Source: Yoonia sp. GPGPB17
GTDB lineage: Bacteria; Pseudomonadota; Alphaproteobacteria; Rhodobacterales; Rhodobacteraceae
Length of the DNA: 37,241 bases
Reading direction: 5' to 3'
NCBI RefSeq assembly: GCF_037892195.1
Contig: NZ_JATACI010000004.1
Span: 1 to 37,241 of the forward strand
The translations under genes and the position numbers were made by a program. The notes below the pieces were generated by a model, which saw nothing but the letters and a program-made list of their open reading frames with translations, was not told where the DNA came from and did no database searches. Below, piece by piece: positions 7,568 through 15,669 of this stretch. Within the stretch, counting starts at the first letter, position 1, and every line of letters starts with the position of its first letter.

Positions 7568-10453
7568 TCAATGCTTTGGCCAGTTGTATTCCCCCGTCAG
7601 TAGAATATGCGCCCACCCGAGTGGCGACGTATGCGCCAGGACGTCTGGCTGAACAGGCAGGCCCGCGTTTTTGCGCTGCACCACTGCCTCGCCGAGCCGG
7701 GCGGTGTTCCAGTATATGACGATGGTCGCCAGCAGATTGAGCGCCGCCATACGATAGTGCTGCCCCTCGGTTGTCCTGTCGCGTATTTCACCCTGTCTAC
7801 CGATGCGCAGCGCATTTTTCAGCGCATGGTGCGCCTCACCTTTGTTCAATCCGATCTGCACCCGATGCTGCAAATCTGCGTTGAGCACCCAATCCAGCAT
7901 GAACAGCGTGCGCTCGACCCGACCAACTTCTCTCAAGGCAACAGCGAGGTCGTTCTGGCGCGGATATGATGCCAGCTTGCGTAGAATCTGACTTGGCGCA
8001 ATGGTTCCCGCCGTCATCGTGGCCGCGATTCTGAGAATGTCGGGCCAGTTTGACGCGATGAGACCTTCCCGGATCTTACCGCCAATCATACCTTTTAAGT
8101 TCTGAGGCGTTCCTCCGGCATCGAACACGTAAAGCCGCTTTGATGGTAGGTCCCGAATGCGCGGAATAAACCGATGGCCGAGGATAGATGTGACCGCAAA
8201 GACGTGATCCGTGAAGCCGCCTGTGTCCGCATATTGTTCCTTGATCCGTTTGCCCACGTCATTGTTTAGCAACCCATCAAGGATGTAAGGTGCCTCGCTT
8301 ACCGTGGCCGGAATGGTCTGAGATGCAAACGGCGCAAACTGATCCGAAACATGTGTATAGGCTTTCAGCCCTGGCTCACCTCCGTATTTGGCGTTTATCA
8401 AGTTCATCGCCTCGCCCTGCCGTGTGGTTGGAAAGAACTGACCATCGCTGGATGCAGTCATCCCCATCCCCCAGAATTGTGCCATCGGTAGTTTGGCCTG
8501 AGCGTCCACGATATTCGCAAGCGCCCGTCCGTAGGCTTCACTTTCAATGTGCCATCGCGAAATGCGCATCAATTCCCAAAAACCGTGCGAATTGCTCGCC
8601 TCAGCCATCTTGCTCAATCCAAGATTCAAGCCCTCCGATAGCAGCACATTCAGCAAGCCAACCCGATCCTTTGGCGGTGCCCCTGTCCGCAGATGTGTAA
8701 AAGCATCAGTGAAGCCGGTTGCGTCATCGACCTGCAACATGATGTCGGTGATGCGCGTATCCGGCACACGCTTATACAGGTCAAAGAGCAGTTCAGCCGC
8801 GCCATTCGGGGTCTGTGTGGGAAGCCTGCTGAGCTGCAGCACGCCGTCTTCGATGGCTCCGCCCGGGATCGATCCACGTTTTGCGGCCTTTGAGAGCTTG
8901 TCCAGGCCGATTTCCATCTGGGCATGGCGCTCGGCCAACCATTGTTCGGGATCAAGCGGCACGGCGAGCCGCGCGCTTGCAGCCGCCGTCGCGGTCGGCA
9001 CAAGGACCTGTTTGAGATCACCATAGCGCTTGGACTGTGCCAGCCAGATATCGCCGGACCGAAAGGCATCTCGTAGATGGAATAGAACTGCGACCTCCCA
9101 AAGACGTTGATCACCAGGTTCTTGAACTTTCAGGTATTGATGCCACTTCGAGGCGCGCCGCAAGAAATCTGTTGGCAAAGCATGCCTTACGCCATTTTCG
9201 ATCGAATCGATGGCAGCTAAGAGCGGCGTAACCACATGCGCACCATCGATCTTGAGAAGATGGAGCATTCTCGGGACATAGCGTCGGAACCGGTTATAAC
9301 CTTGCACCAGATGAGCTATGGGGTTCGACGAAAGTGTATCGGTCAGCTGCGATGCGGTCGCGACCAATGCCTCCAAATCGGCCCAGCCCGTCGATGAAGA
9401 CACAGCCTCATCGACGGATGATCCATCATTCTTTGCTTCCAGCATTGAAGAACCCAGATCCCTGAAGGAACGCAAGGTGTGCTGAACAGCCGACTTTGCA
9501 TCCTCTGCGCGGGCAGCACATAGTCTTTGTCCCTCACGCCACGTCTTGCCAACGATCCGGTCATGGGTTTCGACAATAGCATCAGAGATTGCGGCACGCC
9601 ACTCGACAACACAGACTGCAAGGATAGCATGGCGGCGGTCATCTGGCAGATCACGCAAACCATCCGCAAAATACCTCTCGCCCTGACGGCGCAACCGCGT
9701 GACGCGATGCGCAGGCACATCCTCAAACAGGTCTGATGACAGATCAAAGTCTTGCAAGAACGCCAGTCGATCCAGCAAGCGGTTTGCCCAGGCTGAATTG
9801 CTCCCAACTTCAAACTGACGCAACCAGACAAACCGCGACAGCCGATCATCGACTTGATCGGACAGTAATATATCGATCCTGATGCGCACGTTTTCGGTCA
9901 GTCTTTCTGCGATCCTTGTTTCAATCCGCTTTTCCGCTGCCACCAACGCATCCGCGCACAGACGTTCAATTGTGGATATTGCGGGAAGTACCGTGAGTGA
10001 TCTTCGGCATTCCTCAACAAATCGGCGGGCTATATCATCATTCGAAGTCGCAAGTTCAGCTTGCTGATCCAGCCAGCCCTTCAGATCGCGTGCACCACGG
10101 CCGGTGAAAGATTTGTAACCGTAGATATCGCGCAGCACTTCCAGATGCTCTTGGCGGGTTTGACGTCTGGCCGCGTAAGAAAGCAATGCGTCGCCAGTCA
10201 GCCCCAACTGTGCGCCAATGAAAGCCAGAACATCATGTGGGATGACTTCTCCAGGTGACAACGCACGACCCGGATATCGCAGTGCGCAGAGCTGAAGCGC
10301 AAACCCAAGTCTGTTTTCGGGGCGGCGGCGTTCGTTGATGTGCTCAAGATCTTCGTCAGACAGCGTGTAATGCCGAAGCAGTGACATCTCATCTGTGGGA
10401 AGATCAAGCAGCGAGGAACGCTGGCGTTCGGTCAGAATATTGCGGCGGGGCAT
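7568..10453 (-). CDS. tnpA: Tn3-family transposase TnpA
   Basis: DDE transposase of 961 residues, the normal length for Tn3-family TnpA. The start was set at 10453 (MPRRNILTERQRSSLLDLP), the usual N-terminus; a longer frame to 10528 runs through the res region. Catalytic candidates are D670 (in TASSDGQ), D749 (in GGFTDHVFA) and E873 (in LNKGEAHHAL), with spacing like that of Tn3. The C-terminal ILLTGEYNWP is typical. The frame is complete, so the transposon should still be able to form cointegrates. It is divergent from tnpR with the res site between them. Confidence 0.96.
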   Translation of the reverse strand: MPRRNILTERQRSSLLDLPTDEMSLLRHYTLSDEDLEHINERRRPENRLGFALQLCALRYPGRALSPGEVIPHDVLAFIGAQLGLTGDALLSYAARRQTRQEHLEVLRDIYGYKSFTGRGARDLKGWLDQQAELATSNDDIARRFVEECRRSLTVLPAISTIERLCADALVAAEKRIETRIAERLTENVRIRIDILLSDQVDDRLSRFVWLRQFEVGSNSAWANRLLDRLAFLQDFDLSSDLFEDVPAHRVTRLRRQGERYFADGLRDLPDDRRHAILAVCVVEWRAAISDAIVETHDRIVGKTWREGQRLCAARAEDAKSAVQHTLRSFRDLGSSMLEAKNDGSSVDEAVSSSTGWADLEALVATASQLTDTLSSNPIAHLVQGYNRFRRYVPRMLHLLKIDGAHVVTPLLAAIDSIENGVRHALPTDFLRRASKWHQYLKVQEPGDQRLWEVAVLFHLRDAFRSGDIWLAQSKRYGDLKQVLVPTATAAASARLAVPLDPEQWLAERHAQMEIGLDKLSKAAKRGSIPGGAIEDGVLQLSRLPTQTPNGAAELLFDLYKRVPDTRITDIMLQVDDATGFTDAFTHLRTGAPPKDRVGLLNVLLSEGLNLGLSKMAEASNSHGFWELMRISRWHIESEAYGRALANIVDAQAKLPMAQFWGMGMTASSDGQFFPTTRQGEAMNLINAKYGGEPGLKAYTHVSDQFAPFASQTIPATVSEAPYILDGLLNNDVGKRIKEQYADTGGFTDHVFAVTSILGHRFIPRIRDLPSKRLYVFDAGGTPQNLKGMIGGKIREGLIASNWPDILRIAATMTAGTIAPSQILRKLASYPRQNDLAVALREVGRVERTLFMLDWVLNADLQHRVQIGLNKGEAHHALKNALRIGRQGEIRDRTTEGQHYRMAALNLLATIVIYWNTARLGEAVVQRKNAGLPVQPDVLAHTSPLGWAHILLTGEYNWPKH

Positions 10454-10545
10454 GAAATATGTACCTATTGAACAAGTGTTTTTTGTGACAATAACCACTT
10501 CAACAAAATCAACGACTTGCAAGGTCAATATCCAAAGGGGTTCAA
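10454..10545. other. Probable res site and tnpA/tnpR promoters
   Basis: This AT-rich gap lies between the divergent tnpA and tnpR starts. A 28-bp segment at 10466-10493 has inverted ends TATTG...CAATA, the length and form of a resolvase crossover subsite. Further sites are likely up to the tnpR start but I could not delimit them. Resolvase binding here normally also represses both genes. Confidence 0.6.
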
Positions 10546-11152
10546 TTGGGACAGCAGGCTGTCATATATGCGCGGGTTTCGACCAATGATCAGTCATGCG
10601 AACGGCAAATCGCAGATCTGACAGCATTCGCCGAACGCGGCGGTTTCGAAGTCATTAGAGAATTCAAAGAGACCGCATCGGGGACGACCTCAAACCGCGC
10701 AGCAAGAAACCAAGTTATGGCGCTTGCTCAGGCAAGAGAGATTGACGCGGTCTTAGTCACCGAATTGAGCCGGTGGGGTAGATCGACCCAAGATCTGCTA
10801 GAGACACTACATAAATTGGCTGGCTGGAATGTTTCCGTCGTCGCTATAAGCGGAATGACATTCGAGCTGGATTCTCCACATGGCCGGATGATGGCAACGA
10901 TATTGGCCGGGATCGCTCAGTTTGAACGCGACCTCATCAGCGAACGCGTCAAATCAGGATTAGCAGCGGCGCGGGCGCGCGGACAGAAGCTGGGTTAAGC
11001 AGAAAGGGCAGCGCCCAAAATCAGACAAGTTCGCACCCAAGGTTCTTGCGGCCATCGAGGAAGGTCGCAGCTACCGCTGGATTGCCTGCGACCTAGGCAT
11101 CAGCAAGAATACCGTCCTCAGCATAGTCAAAAGGCATCGCGGGAATCCTTAG
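10546..11152 (+). pseudogene. tnpR: Tn3-family serine resolvase TnpR, frameshifted
   Basis: The first 150 residues (TTG start at 10546, stop TAA ending at 10998) form the catalytic domain, with the nucleophile Ser12 in YARVST, then ELSRWGRS and the long helix ending RARGQKLG. The DNA-binding domain continues in the +1 frame to TAG at 11150-11152 (GQRPKSDKFAPKVL..., then LGISKNTVLSIVKRH, a helix-turn-helix). One extra base near 10993-10995 (GGTT where GGT is expected) explains the break. The product as read lacks its DNA-binding domain and should not resolve cointegrates, unless this is a sequencing error. The ancestral stop lies within the transposon's right inverted repeat. Confidence 0.85.
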
Positions 11153-11185
11153 AGTGTCATTTCGCCCCCTCCCGCAAACGACCCC
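11148..11185 (-). repeat. Tn3-family terminal inverted repeat, right (IRR)
   Basis: This 38-bp end reads inward on the minus strand, starting GGGGTC and ending CTCTAAG. It pairs with 35957-35994 (35 of 38 identical). The ancestral stop codon of tnpR (TAG, 11150-11152) lies inside it. Confidence 0.95.
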
Positions 11186-11190
11186 AGTGT
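11186..11190 (+). repeat. Target-site duplication AGTGT, right copy
   Basis: Right-hand copy of the 5-bp duplication, directly outside IRR. It lies within the N-terminal fragment of the interrupted mobC gene. Confidence 0.93.
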
Positions 11191-11292
11191 CTGTCGTGCA
11201 AGGTCAGAGAAGCTGACGCCCTTGGTACGGGCCTTCTCGTACCAGGTGTCACGCTGCTCTTCGGTCGCGCGGAACTTGATCCAGATGGCCAT
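11186..11292 (-). pseudogene. mobC: Mobilization protein MobC, N-terminal fragment (split by transposon)
   Basis: From ATG at 11292 the minus strand encodes MAIWIKFRATEEQRDTWYEK and on to ...SDLARQT, then runs into the transposon repeat, giving a 47-residue chimera ending at 11149. Joining this segment to 35951-35732 (keeping one AGTGT) gives exactly 109 codons, a 108-residue protein that crosses the junction as RQTLDGVRVERRHQLRR. Length, position next to a ColE1-type relaxase and the DPDLLRQLARLGNNLNQLARW motif identify a MobC/MbeC-like relaxosome protein, which helps the relaxase open oriT. A longer upstream frame to 11466 is not supported. Confidence 0.88.
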
Positions 11293-11329
11293 GTCTATCT
11301 CCTCATGTGCAGCCCGTTCAGCGCAACAG

Positions 11330-11530
11330 CCTCTCGCCGGGTTCCCTGTCCAGGGAGCGGGAGGCTCTTTGGCCTTTGCTTGCCCAGGACCCCATATATC
11401 CGGGGCTGGCAAAGGCCATCGCCTGCAAGGCGATCCGGGGGATTGAAGGGGGATTTCCCCCCTCACCAGCCCTGTTTGGTCTCATATCCCGTCAGGGGAT
11501 GTGTGGCCACACAGGTATGCTGGCTAAAGA
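11330..11530. other. oriT: Candidate origin of transfer (oriT), hairpin-rich
   Basis: The stretch between the mobC start and the coupling-protein gene (about 450 bases without a gene) is packed with inverted repeats. They are TCCCTG/CAGGGA near 11343-11356, GGCCTTTGC at 11371-11379 with GCAAAGGCC at 11409-11417, ATCGCC/GGCGAT at 11418-11434, GGGGGA/TCCCCC at 11448-11461, and the palindrome GTGTGGCCACAC at 11501-11512. Eleven bases after the palindrome, GCTGGCTAA (11519-11527) resembles the ColE1-type nick region CTGG/CTTA. Location between mobC and the T4CP gene supports oriT. The nick position is a guess. Confidence 0.6.
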
Positions 11531-11743
11531 TGAGAAGGCATCACAACAGAACAAACGTCAAGGTTGCTCTCGCACCCTCGCCACTTTGCGCCATTGATCC
11601 TGCGGTGGACACTAGCACACGTGCTGGCCTCTTTGGAGCCTGGGCATTGTCGCGGGGGTCTTTTGGCGGCACGGCGCAATCCAGAGTTGACGGCTGCGTG
11701 CTGGCGATGTCCCCTGCCTTGGGATGTGAGAAGGATGGTTGCC

Positions 11744-13378
11744 ATGCCGTACCAGGACCGATCGGCGCGCGGAATGACATCACTGGTGGATAATGCCGGG
11801 GAAGCGATCATGCAGACAGTGCTGCTGTTGGTCCTGGTGGTGGTACCCGGATTTCTTGGTGCGCTGTTTGTGGGGATGCTCTTTTCCGCTGATGCGGATG
11901 AGGCCACCACGTCCGGACTCCTGATGACCGCCCTGCCCTTCAGCCTCGTCGGCTTCGTGATCTGGTTCCGGCAGTCACCGCTCTGGGGCAGGTTCTTTTT
12001 TGATCCGCATGACAGCCATGGCTCGGCCCGCTTTGCCACTATCGATGAGACCACCACATTGTCCGGACAAGACGGTCTGCTGATCGGCCAGCACCACCCC
12101 AAGGGGCATTTCCTGCGCTACGATGGCAAGGCGCATCTCATGACATTGGCTCCCACGCGCACCGGTAAGGGTGTCGGGACAATCATTCCCAATCTCCTGA
12201 AGGTGAAGCGTCCCGTCATCGTGATTGACCCCAAGGGCGAGAACGCCCAGATCACCGGCGCGGTCCGGGCTGGCATGGGACCACTGCATGTCCTCGATCC
12301 CTTTGGCATCTCCGGGCATCCGTCCGCTGCGTTCAACCCGCTCGCCGACCTTGACCCCGACAGTCCCGATCTCGGCGAGGATGCGGCGGCCCTTGCGGAC
12401 GCGCTGGTCGTCGATCCGCCGGACCAGGTACAGGACGCGCATTGGAACGAGGAAGCCAAGGCCTTCATCACCGGCCTCATTCTCTGGTGCGTTTGCCATG
12501 AGCCTGAAGAACGCCAGACGCTGGGTACCCTGCGCGAGCTGCTCACCCTGCCTTCTGACAAATACGCGGCCCTGCTGGTGGACATGCAGGACAGTGACCG
12601 GGCCGGTGAACTGATCGCCCGCGCTGCCAACAGGCAGATCGGTAAGGCAGAACGCGAGGCCGCCTCTGTCCTGTCCAATGCGCAGCGCCACACGCATTTC
12701 CTGGACAGCCCCCGCATGGTGACGGTGACCGGCAAATCCGACTTCCGCTTTACTGATTTGCGGACGCAAACTGCGTCCGTCTTCATCGTGCTGCCGCCGG
12801 ATCGCCTGGACGTCTACGCGCGTTGGTTACGGTTGGTGGTCTCACAGGCGCTCCAGGACATCGTAAGAGCCGCGCAGGCGGCCCCTGAGGGCGTCACAGG
12901 GCAGAATGCGGCCCAGATCCCCCCTACCCTCTTCCTTCTCGATGAATTCGCCTCTCTTGGCCGTCTGACAGCTGTTGAGCGCGCCATGGGGCTAATGGCG
13001 GGTTATGGCGTCCAGCTCTGGCCCATCCTGCAGGACCTCAGCCAACTCAAGACCCTCTATGGCCAAAGCGCAAATACCTTCATGGCCAACTCCGGTGTCA
13101 TCCAGAGCTTCGGTGTGAATGATTACGAAACGGCTAAGTGGCTCAGTCTCACCATCGGTCAGGAAACCCGTAAGTTCCATACGAAGGATGGCAAAGGCCA
13201 GAAGACCGAAGGCCTCCACGCCCGGGATTTGCTCACGCCGGATGAAATCATGCTCCTCGACCCTTCTCTGCAAATTCTGAAGGTGCAAGGCATGTCACCG
13301 CTCATCGCGAAGAAGATCGTTTATTACCAGGATGAGCGGTTCAAATGGCGCGGGGATGATCTGCTGGGTGTTATATAA
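11744..13378 (+). CDS. VirD4/TraG-type coupling protein (T4CP)
   Basis: Type IV coupling protein, 544 residues from ATG 11744, which follows a GAGAAGGA ribosome site; ATG 11810 is an alternative, and the frame open to 11564 lies in the oriT region. Two N-terminal membrane helices precede the ATPase domain. The Walker A TRTGKGVG lies at about residues 138-145 and the Walker B LFLLDEFASLG has D400-E401. The family hands the relaxase-DNA complex to a mating channel. No mating-pore (VirB/Trb) genes are present in the window, so the plasmid probably uses another element's channel. Before the transposon arrived it sat next to mobC and mobA, with oriT between. Confidence 0.92.
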   Translation: MPYQDRSARGMTSLVDNAGEAIMQTVLLLVLVVVPGFLGALFVGMLFSADADEATTSGLLMTALPFSLVGFVIWFRQSPLWGRFFFDPHDSHGSARFATIDETTTLSGQDGLLIGQHHPKGHFLRYDGKAHLMTLAPTRTGKGVGTIIPNLLKVKRPVIVIDPKGENAQITGAVRAGMGPLHVLDPFGISGHPSAAFNPLADLDPDSPDLGEDAAALADALVVDPPDQVQDAHWNEEAKAFITGLILWCVCHEPEERQTLGTLRELLTLPSDKYAALLVDMQDSDRAGELIARAANRQIGKAEREAASVLSNAQRHTHFLDSPRMVTVTGKSDFRFTDLRTQTASVFIVLPPDRLDVYARWLRLVVSQALQDIVRAAQAAPEGVTGQNAAQIPPTLFLLDEFASLGRLTAVERAMGLMAGYGVQLWPILQDLSQLKTLYGQSANTFMANSGVIQSFGVNDYETAKWLSLTIGQETRKFHTKDGKGQKTEGLHARDLLTPDEIMLLDPSLQILKVQGMSPLIAKKIVYYQDERFKWRGDDLLGVI

Positions 13379-13569
13379 GTGTTAGAATCTGTGTTACGTT
13401 GTTTAAGCGCTGCGCATCCAATTGATTTAAAATCATAATTCTATTGTTATGGTAACTGATAACACGAATCTCGGTAACTGAAATCCTGCATTTGGTAACT
13501 GATAACACGAATCTTGACTGCGGTAACTAAAACCACGAATGTCGATACATGGTAACTGATAACACGAAT
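13379..13569 (+). other. oriV: Probable replication origin: AT-rich segment plus five iterons
   Basis: An AT-rich stretch (about 13380-13450) is followed by five direct repeats of GGTAACTGATAACACGAAT. Copies at 13451-13469, 13494-13512 and 13551-13569 are identical. Degenerate copies occur at 13473-13491 and 13522-13540. Spacings are 22, 21, 28 and 29 bases. Such iterons beside a rep gene are normally initiator-binding sites. The fifth copy overlaps the repA start codon, which suggests autoregulation. Confidence 0.85.
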
Positions 13570-14583
13570 GCCCTTGCCCCGCTCCTGCCGGATCGTCATC
13601 CGCAGCATGATCTGTTCATCTGTGATGTCGCTGACGCGGTTCTAAAGGACGTGATGCAGCACATGGAGCACCCGTTCTACTCACTTTCGAAGAAGCCGGA
13701 GACGACGGTCAAGCGCTATGAGAATGGCGACAAGTGGCTTCAGATCACGCCGAGCGTGAAGGGTCTAGCGACGATCTACGACAAGGACATTTTGATCTAC
13801 TGCATCAGTCAGATCATGGCGAAGCTGAAGGAAGGCGAAGCTGTTTCGCCTCGTGTCCGCATCAACTCCAGAGAGCTGCTTATTTTCACCAACCGCGGCA
13901 CAAGTGGCCGGGAGTATCAGTCCCTGCTCGATGCCCTTGATCGCCTTGAAGGGACGCGGATAAGGACAAACATTGTCACTGGCGATGAAGAACAAGTTGA
14001 CGGCTTTGGCCTGATCGACGCGTCGTCTATCCGCCGCAAACATGGCCTTGATGGCCGTCTTCTCTGGTGTGAAGTGAAGCTGTCAGACTGGGTCTTCAAT
14101 GCAATCCGCAACGAAGAGGTTTTGACCCTCCACCGTGACTACTTTCGTCTAAGAAAACCCATTGAAAGACGGGTGTACGAGATCGCTCGCAAGCATTGTG
14201 GGCAGCAGAAAACCTGGCGCATCACGCTGGCGAAGTTGCTGCTTAAGACTGGGTCGCAAAGCCCACAGAAACGCTTTCGGCAGATGATCCGGCAACTCGC
14301 AGAGCATGACCATTTGCCGGATTACCATGTTACCTTTGAAGATGAAGCTGACATGGTGGTGTTCACCAATCGCGGCACGATGTCCCCTGCCCAGCTTATC
14401 GAAGGCAGTATTCCACCGCTGCAGTCCGACACCTACGAAGAAGCGCGCCATGCAGCGCCGGGTTGGGATGTTCGTTTTCTGGAACGAGAGTGGCGCGACT
14501 GGTGTGTTGAGCCGCCCCGCAACGCTGACCGCGCTTTCATTGGATTCTGCCGAAAGTGGTTCGAGAAGCGAGGCAGGCCTTGA
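13549..14583 (+). CDS. repA: Replication initiator RepA (RPA family)
   Basis: Plasmid replication initiator, 344 residues, of the 'replication initiator protein A' type common in alphaproteobacterial plasmids. Characteristic segments are LPDRHPQHDLFICDVADA, SLSKKPETTVKRYENG, LLIFTNRGTSGREYQ, the winged-helix-like RKPIERRVYEIARKHCG and LAEHDHLPDYHV. ATG 13549 is the only sensible start, because the conserved N-terminus begins about 12 residues later and no other start precedes it closely. Its first codons are written in the fifth iteron. It should bind the upstream iterons and open the AT-rich segment. Partition repeats begin directly after its stop. Confidence 0.93.
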   Translation: MVTDNTNALAPLLPDRHPQHDLFICDVADAVLKDVMQHMEHPFYSLSKKPETTVKRYENGDKWLQITPSVKGLATIYDKDILIYCISQIMAKLKEGEAVSPRVRINSRELLIFTNRGTSGREYQSLLDALDRLEGTRIRTNIVTGDEEQVDGFGLIDASSIRRKHGLDGRLLWCEVKLSDWVFNAIRNEEVLTLHRDYFRLRKPIERRVYEIARKHCGQQKTWRITLAKLLLKTGSQSPQKRFRQMIRQLAEHDHLPDYHVTFEDEADMVVFTNRGTMSPAQLIEGSIPPLQSDTYEEARHAAPGWDVRFLEREWRDWCVEPPRNADRAFIGFCRKWFEKRGRP

Positions 14584-14584
14584 G

Positions 14585-14674
14585 ATTAAAAACCGGTTAC
14601 AGAAATAAAACAGGTCATAGATATAATTCCGGTGTTGGATTTAATTCCGGTATGAGATATAAAACCGGTAACAA
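14585..14674 (+). repeat. parS: Five 18-bp phased direct repeats before parA (likely centromere/operator)
   Basis: Five units of 18 bases follow one another without gaps. Each carries an AT tract and a core CCGGT (CAGGT in unit 2) at 14593, 14611, 14629, 14647 and 14665, a perfect 18-base period. Consensus is ATATAAAACCGGTNATAG. They fill the gap between repA and parA and probably overlap the parA promoter. In small ParA systems with ribbon-helix-helix partners, such arrays serve as both centromere and operator. That function here is inference. Confidence 0.78.
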
Positions 14675-14694
14675 CTAAGTGGCAGGATCGAGCA

Positions 14695-15363
14695 ATGCCC
14701 GTCATCGTTATGGCAAGCCCCAAAGGTGGGGTTGGAAAATCGACATGCGCCGTTCTTCTGGCGTCTGAGTTCGCCCGCATGGGCGCGGACGTCACGGTGC
14801 TTGACTGTGACCCGAACAAGTCTCTTACCCGGTGGGCATCTCATGGCGTACCTTCCGGTGTGACCTTGAAGAGCGATGTTGGTCGGTCTGAGATCGTTCC
14901 CACCATCCGGAGCGCGGATGGTGACGGCAAGATCGTCATTGTGGACCTTGAAGGGGTTGCCTCCCAGCTCGTCAGTCGGGCCATCTCCCAGGCGGATTTG
15001 GTGATTGTCCCGATGCAGCCGACAGCACTGGACGCAGAGATCGGCTCCGAAGCACTGGCGTTGGTTCGGGAAGAAGAAGAAGCGCTTGGGCGGTCAATCC
15101 GGCATGCTGTGGCGCTGACCAAGACCAGCGCAGCCGTCAAGAGCCGCGTCCAGAAGGAGTTGGAAGAACAGCTCAGCGGAGCAGGGATCGACGTGATCGA
15201 GCCGTCTCTGGTCGCGCGCGCAGCCTTCTCGGAACTGTTCGCCTATGGGGGCGATCTGACAGCGATGATGAATGACCCGGAGATGGTCACAGGCGGCAAG
15301 GTAGATAAGGCGTTGGCAAACGCTCAGGCATTCACGGAGGCAGTTTATGAGCGGCTCAAATAG
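14695..15363 (+). CDS. parA: Partition ATPase ParA
   Basis: ParA/MinD-family ATPase of 222 residues, the short type Ib form without an N-terminal DNA-binding domain. The deviant Walker A KGGVGKST is at residues 10-17, followed by VTVLDCDPNKS and the Walker B-like IVIVDLEGVAS. It would move plasmid copies apart together with the small protein encoded next, whose start lies within its 3' end. It is preceded by the phased repeats. Normal length, no defect seen. Confidence 0.92.
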   Translation: MPVIVMASPKGGVGKSTCAVLLASEFARMGADVTVLDCDPNKSLTRWASHGVPSGVTLKSDVGRSEIVPTIRSADGDGKIVIVDLEGVASQLVSRAISQADLVIVPMQPTALDAEIGSEALALVREEEEALGRSIRHAVALTKTSAAVKSRVQKELEEQLSGAGIDVIEPSLVARAAFSELFAYGGDLTAMMNDPEMVTGGKVDKALANAQAFTEAVYERLK

Positions 15364-15625
15364 GCTTGCGGGGCTGAAGGCTCGTTCGAAAGGAACGACC
15401 GTTGAAGAAGTCCGGCGCATAGATGAAGTTGGCGAAGCGCGGGGATTTCTCGACCGGACCCCTCGAAAGAAGCCCGGTCGAAAGCCAAGCCCGAGGACTT
15501 ACCAGTTGCACCCAAAGGTTTTTCCAAAGGTTGGCGAAGCCATAGCAGCAGAAGCCGAAAGGCTCGGTGTCACACAGGGTCAGCTGATCGAGATGTTGTG
15601 GGAAAAATATGAAGGATTGCATTAA
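15347..15625 (+). CDS. Small ParA-partner DNA-binding protein (ParB-like, RHH type)
   Basis: The 92-residue basic protein overlaps parA by 17 bases, the usual position of the centromere-binding partner. The N-terminal half is charged and probably disordered. The C-terminal half (YQLHPKVFPKVGEAIAAEAERLGVTQGQLIEMLWE) reads as a strand followed by two helices, like ribbon-helix-helix partition proteins; the quoted stretch is longer than the core, whose key residues are YQLHP and the LGVTQGQLIE helix. It would bind the 18-bp repeats at 14585-14674. No sequence-level name is certain. Confidence 0.78.
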   Translation: MSGSNRLAGLKARSKGTTVEEVRRIDEVGEARGFLDRTPRKKPGRKPSPRTYQLHPKVFPKVGEAIAAEAERLGVTQGQLIEMLWEKYEGLH

Positions 15626-15669
15626 CCAAAGGGTGTGATGTTAGGCCGATGTTAAGAAAGAAGAGCGCA

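Larger units (their letters stand above)
1..11185. mobile_element. Tn3-family B12 transposon, right part
   Basis: This is the right arm of the same transposon. It carries the rest of the B12 uptake operon (to 7409) and the transposition genes tnpA and tnpR, and ends in the inverted repeat 11148-11185 followed by AGTGT at 11186-11190. The whole element is about 12.47 kb (1285 + 11185 bases), apart from any bases missing at the window ends. The ends resemble those of the Tn5393 branch of the Tn3 family, from memory. Cargo lies on the tnpA 3' side, while tnpR abuts the right repeat. No third copy of the repeat was found at the cargo/tnpA junction (7410-7567). Confidence 0.9.

Noticed and set aside
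11149..11466. 105-residue minus-strand frame starting upstream of mobC
   Set aside because: The first 57 residues lie in the hairpin-rich oriT region and the tail is transposon repeat. Only 11292-11186 is mobC.
13451..13569. Possible CRISPR array
   Set aside because: Repeats are 19 bp with spacings of 21-29 and no cas genes; they are plasmid iterons. No CRISPR was found elsewhere.
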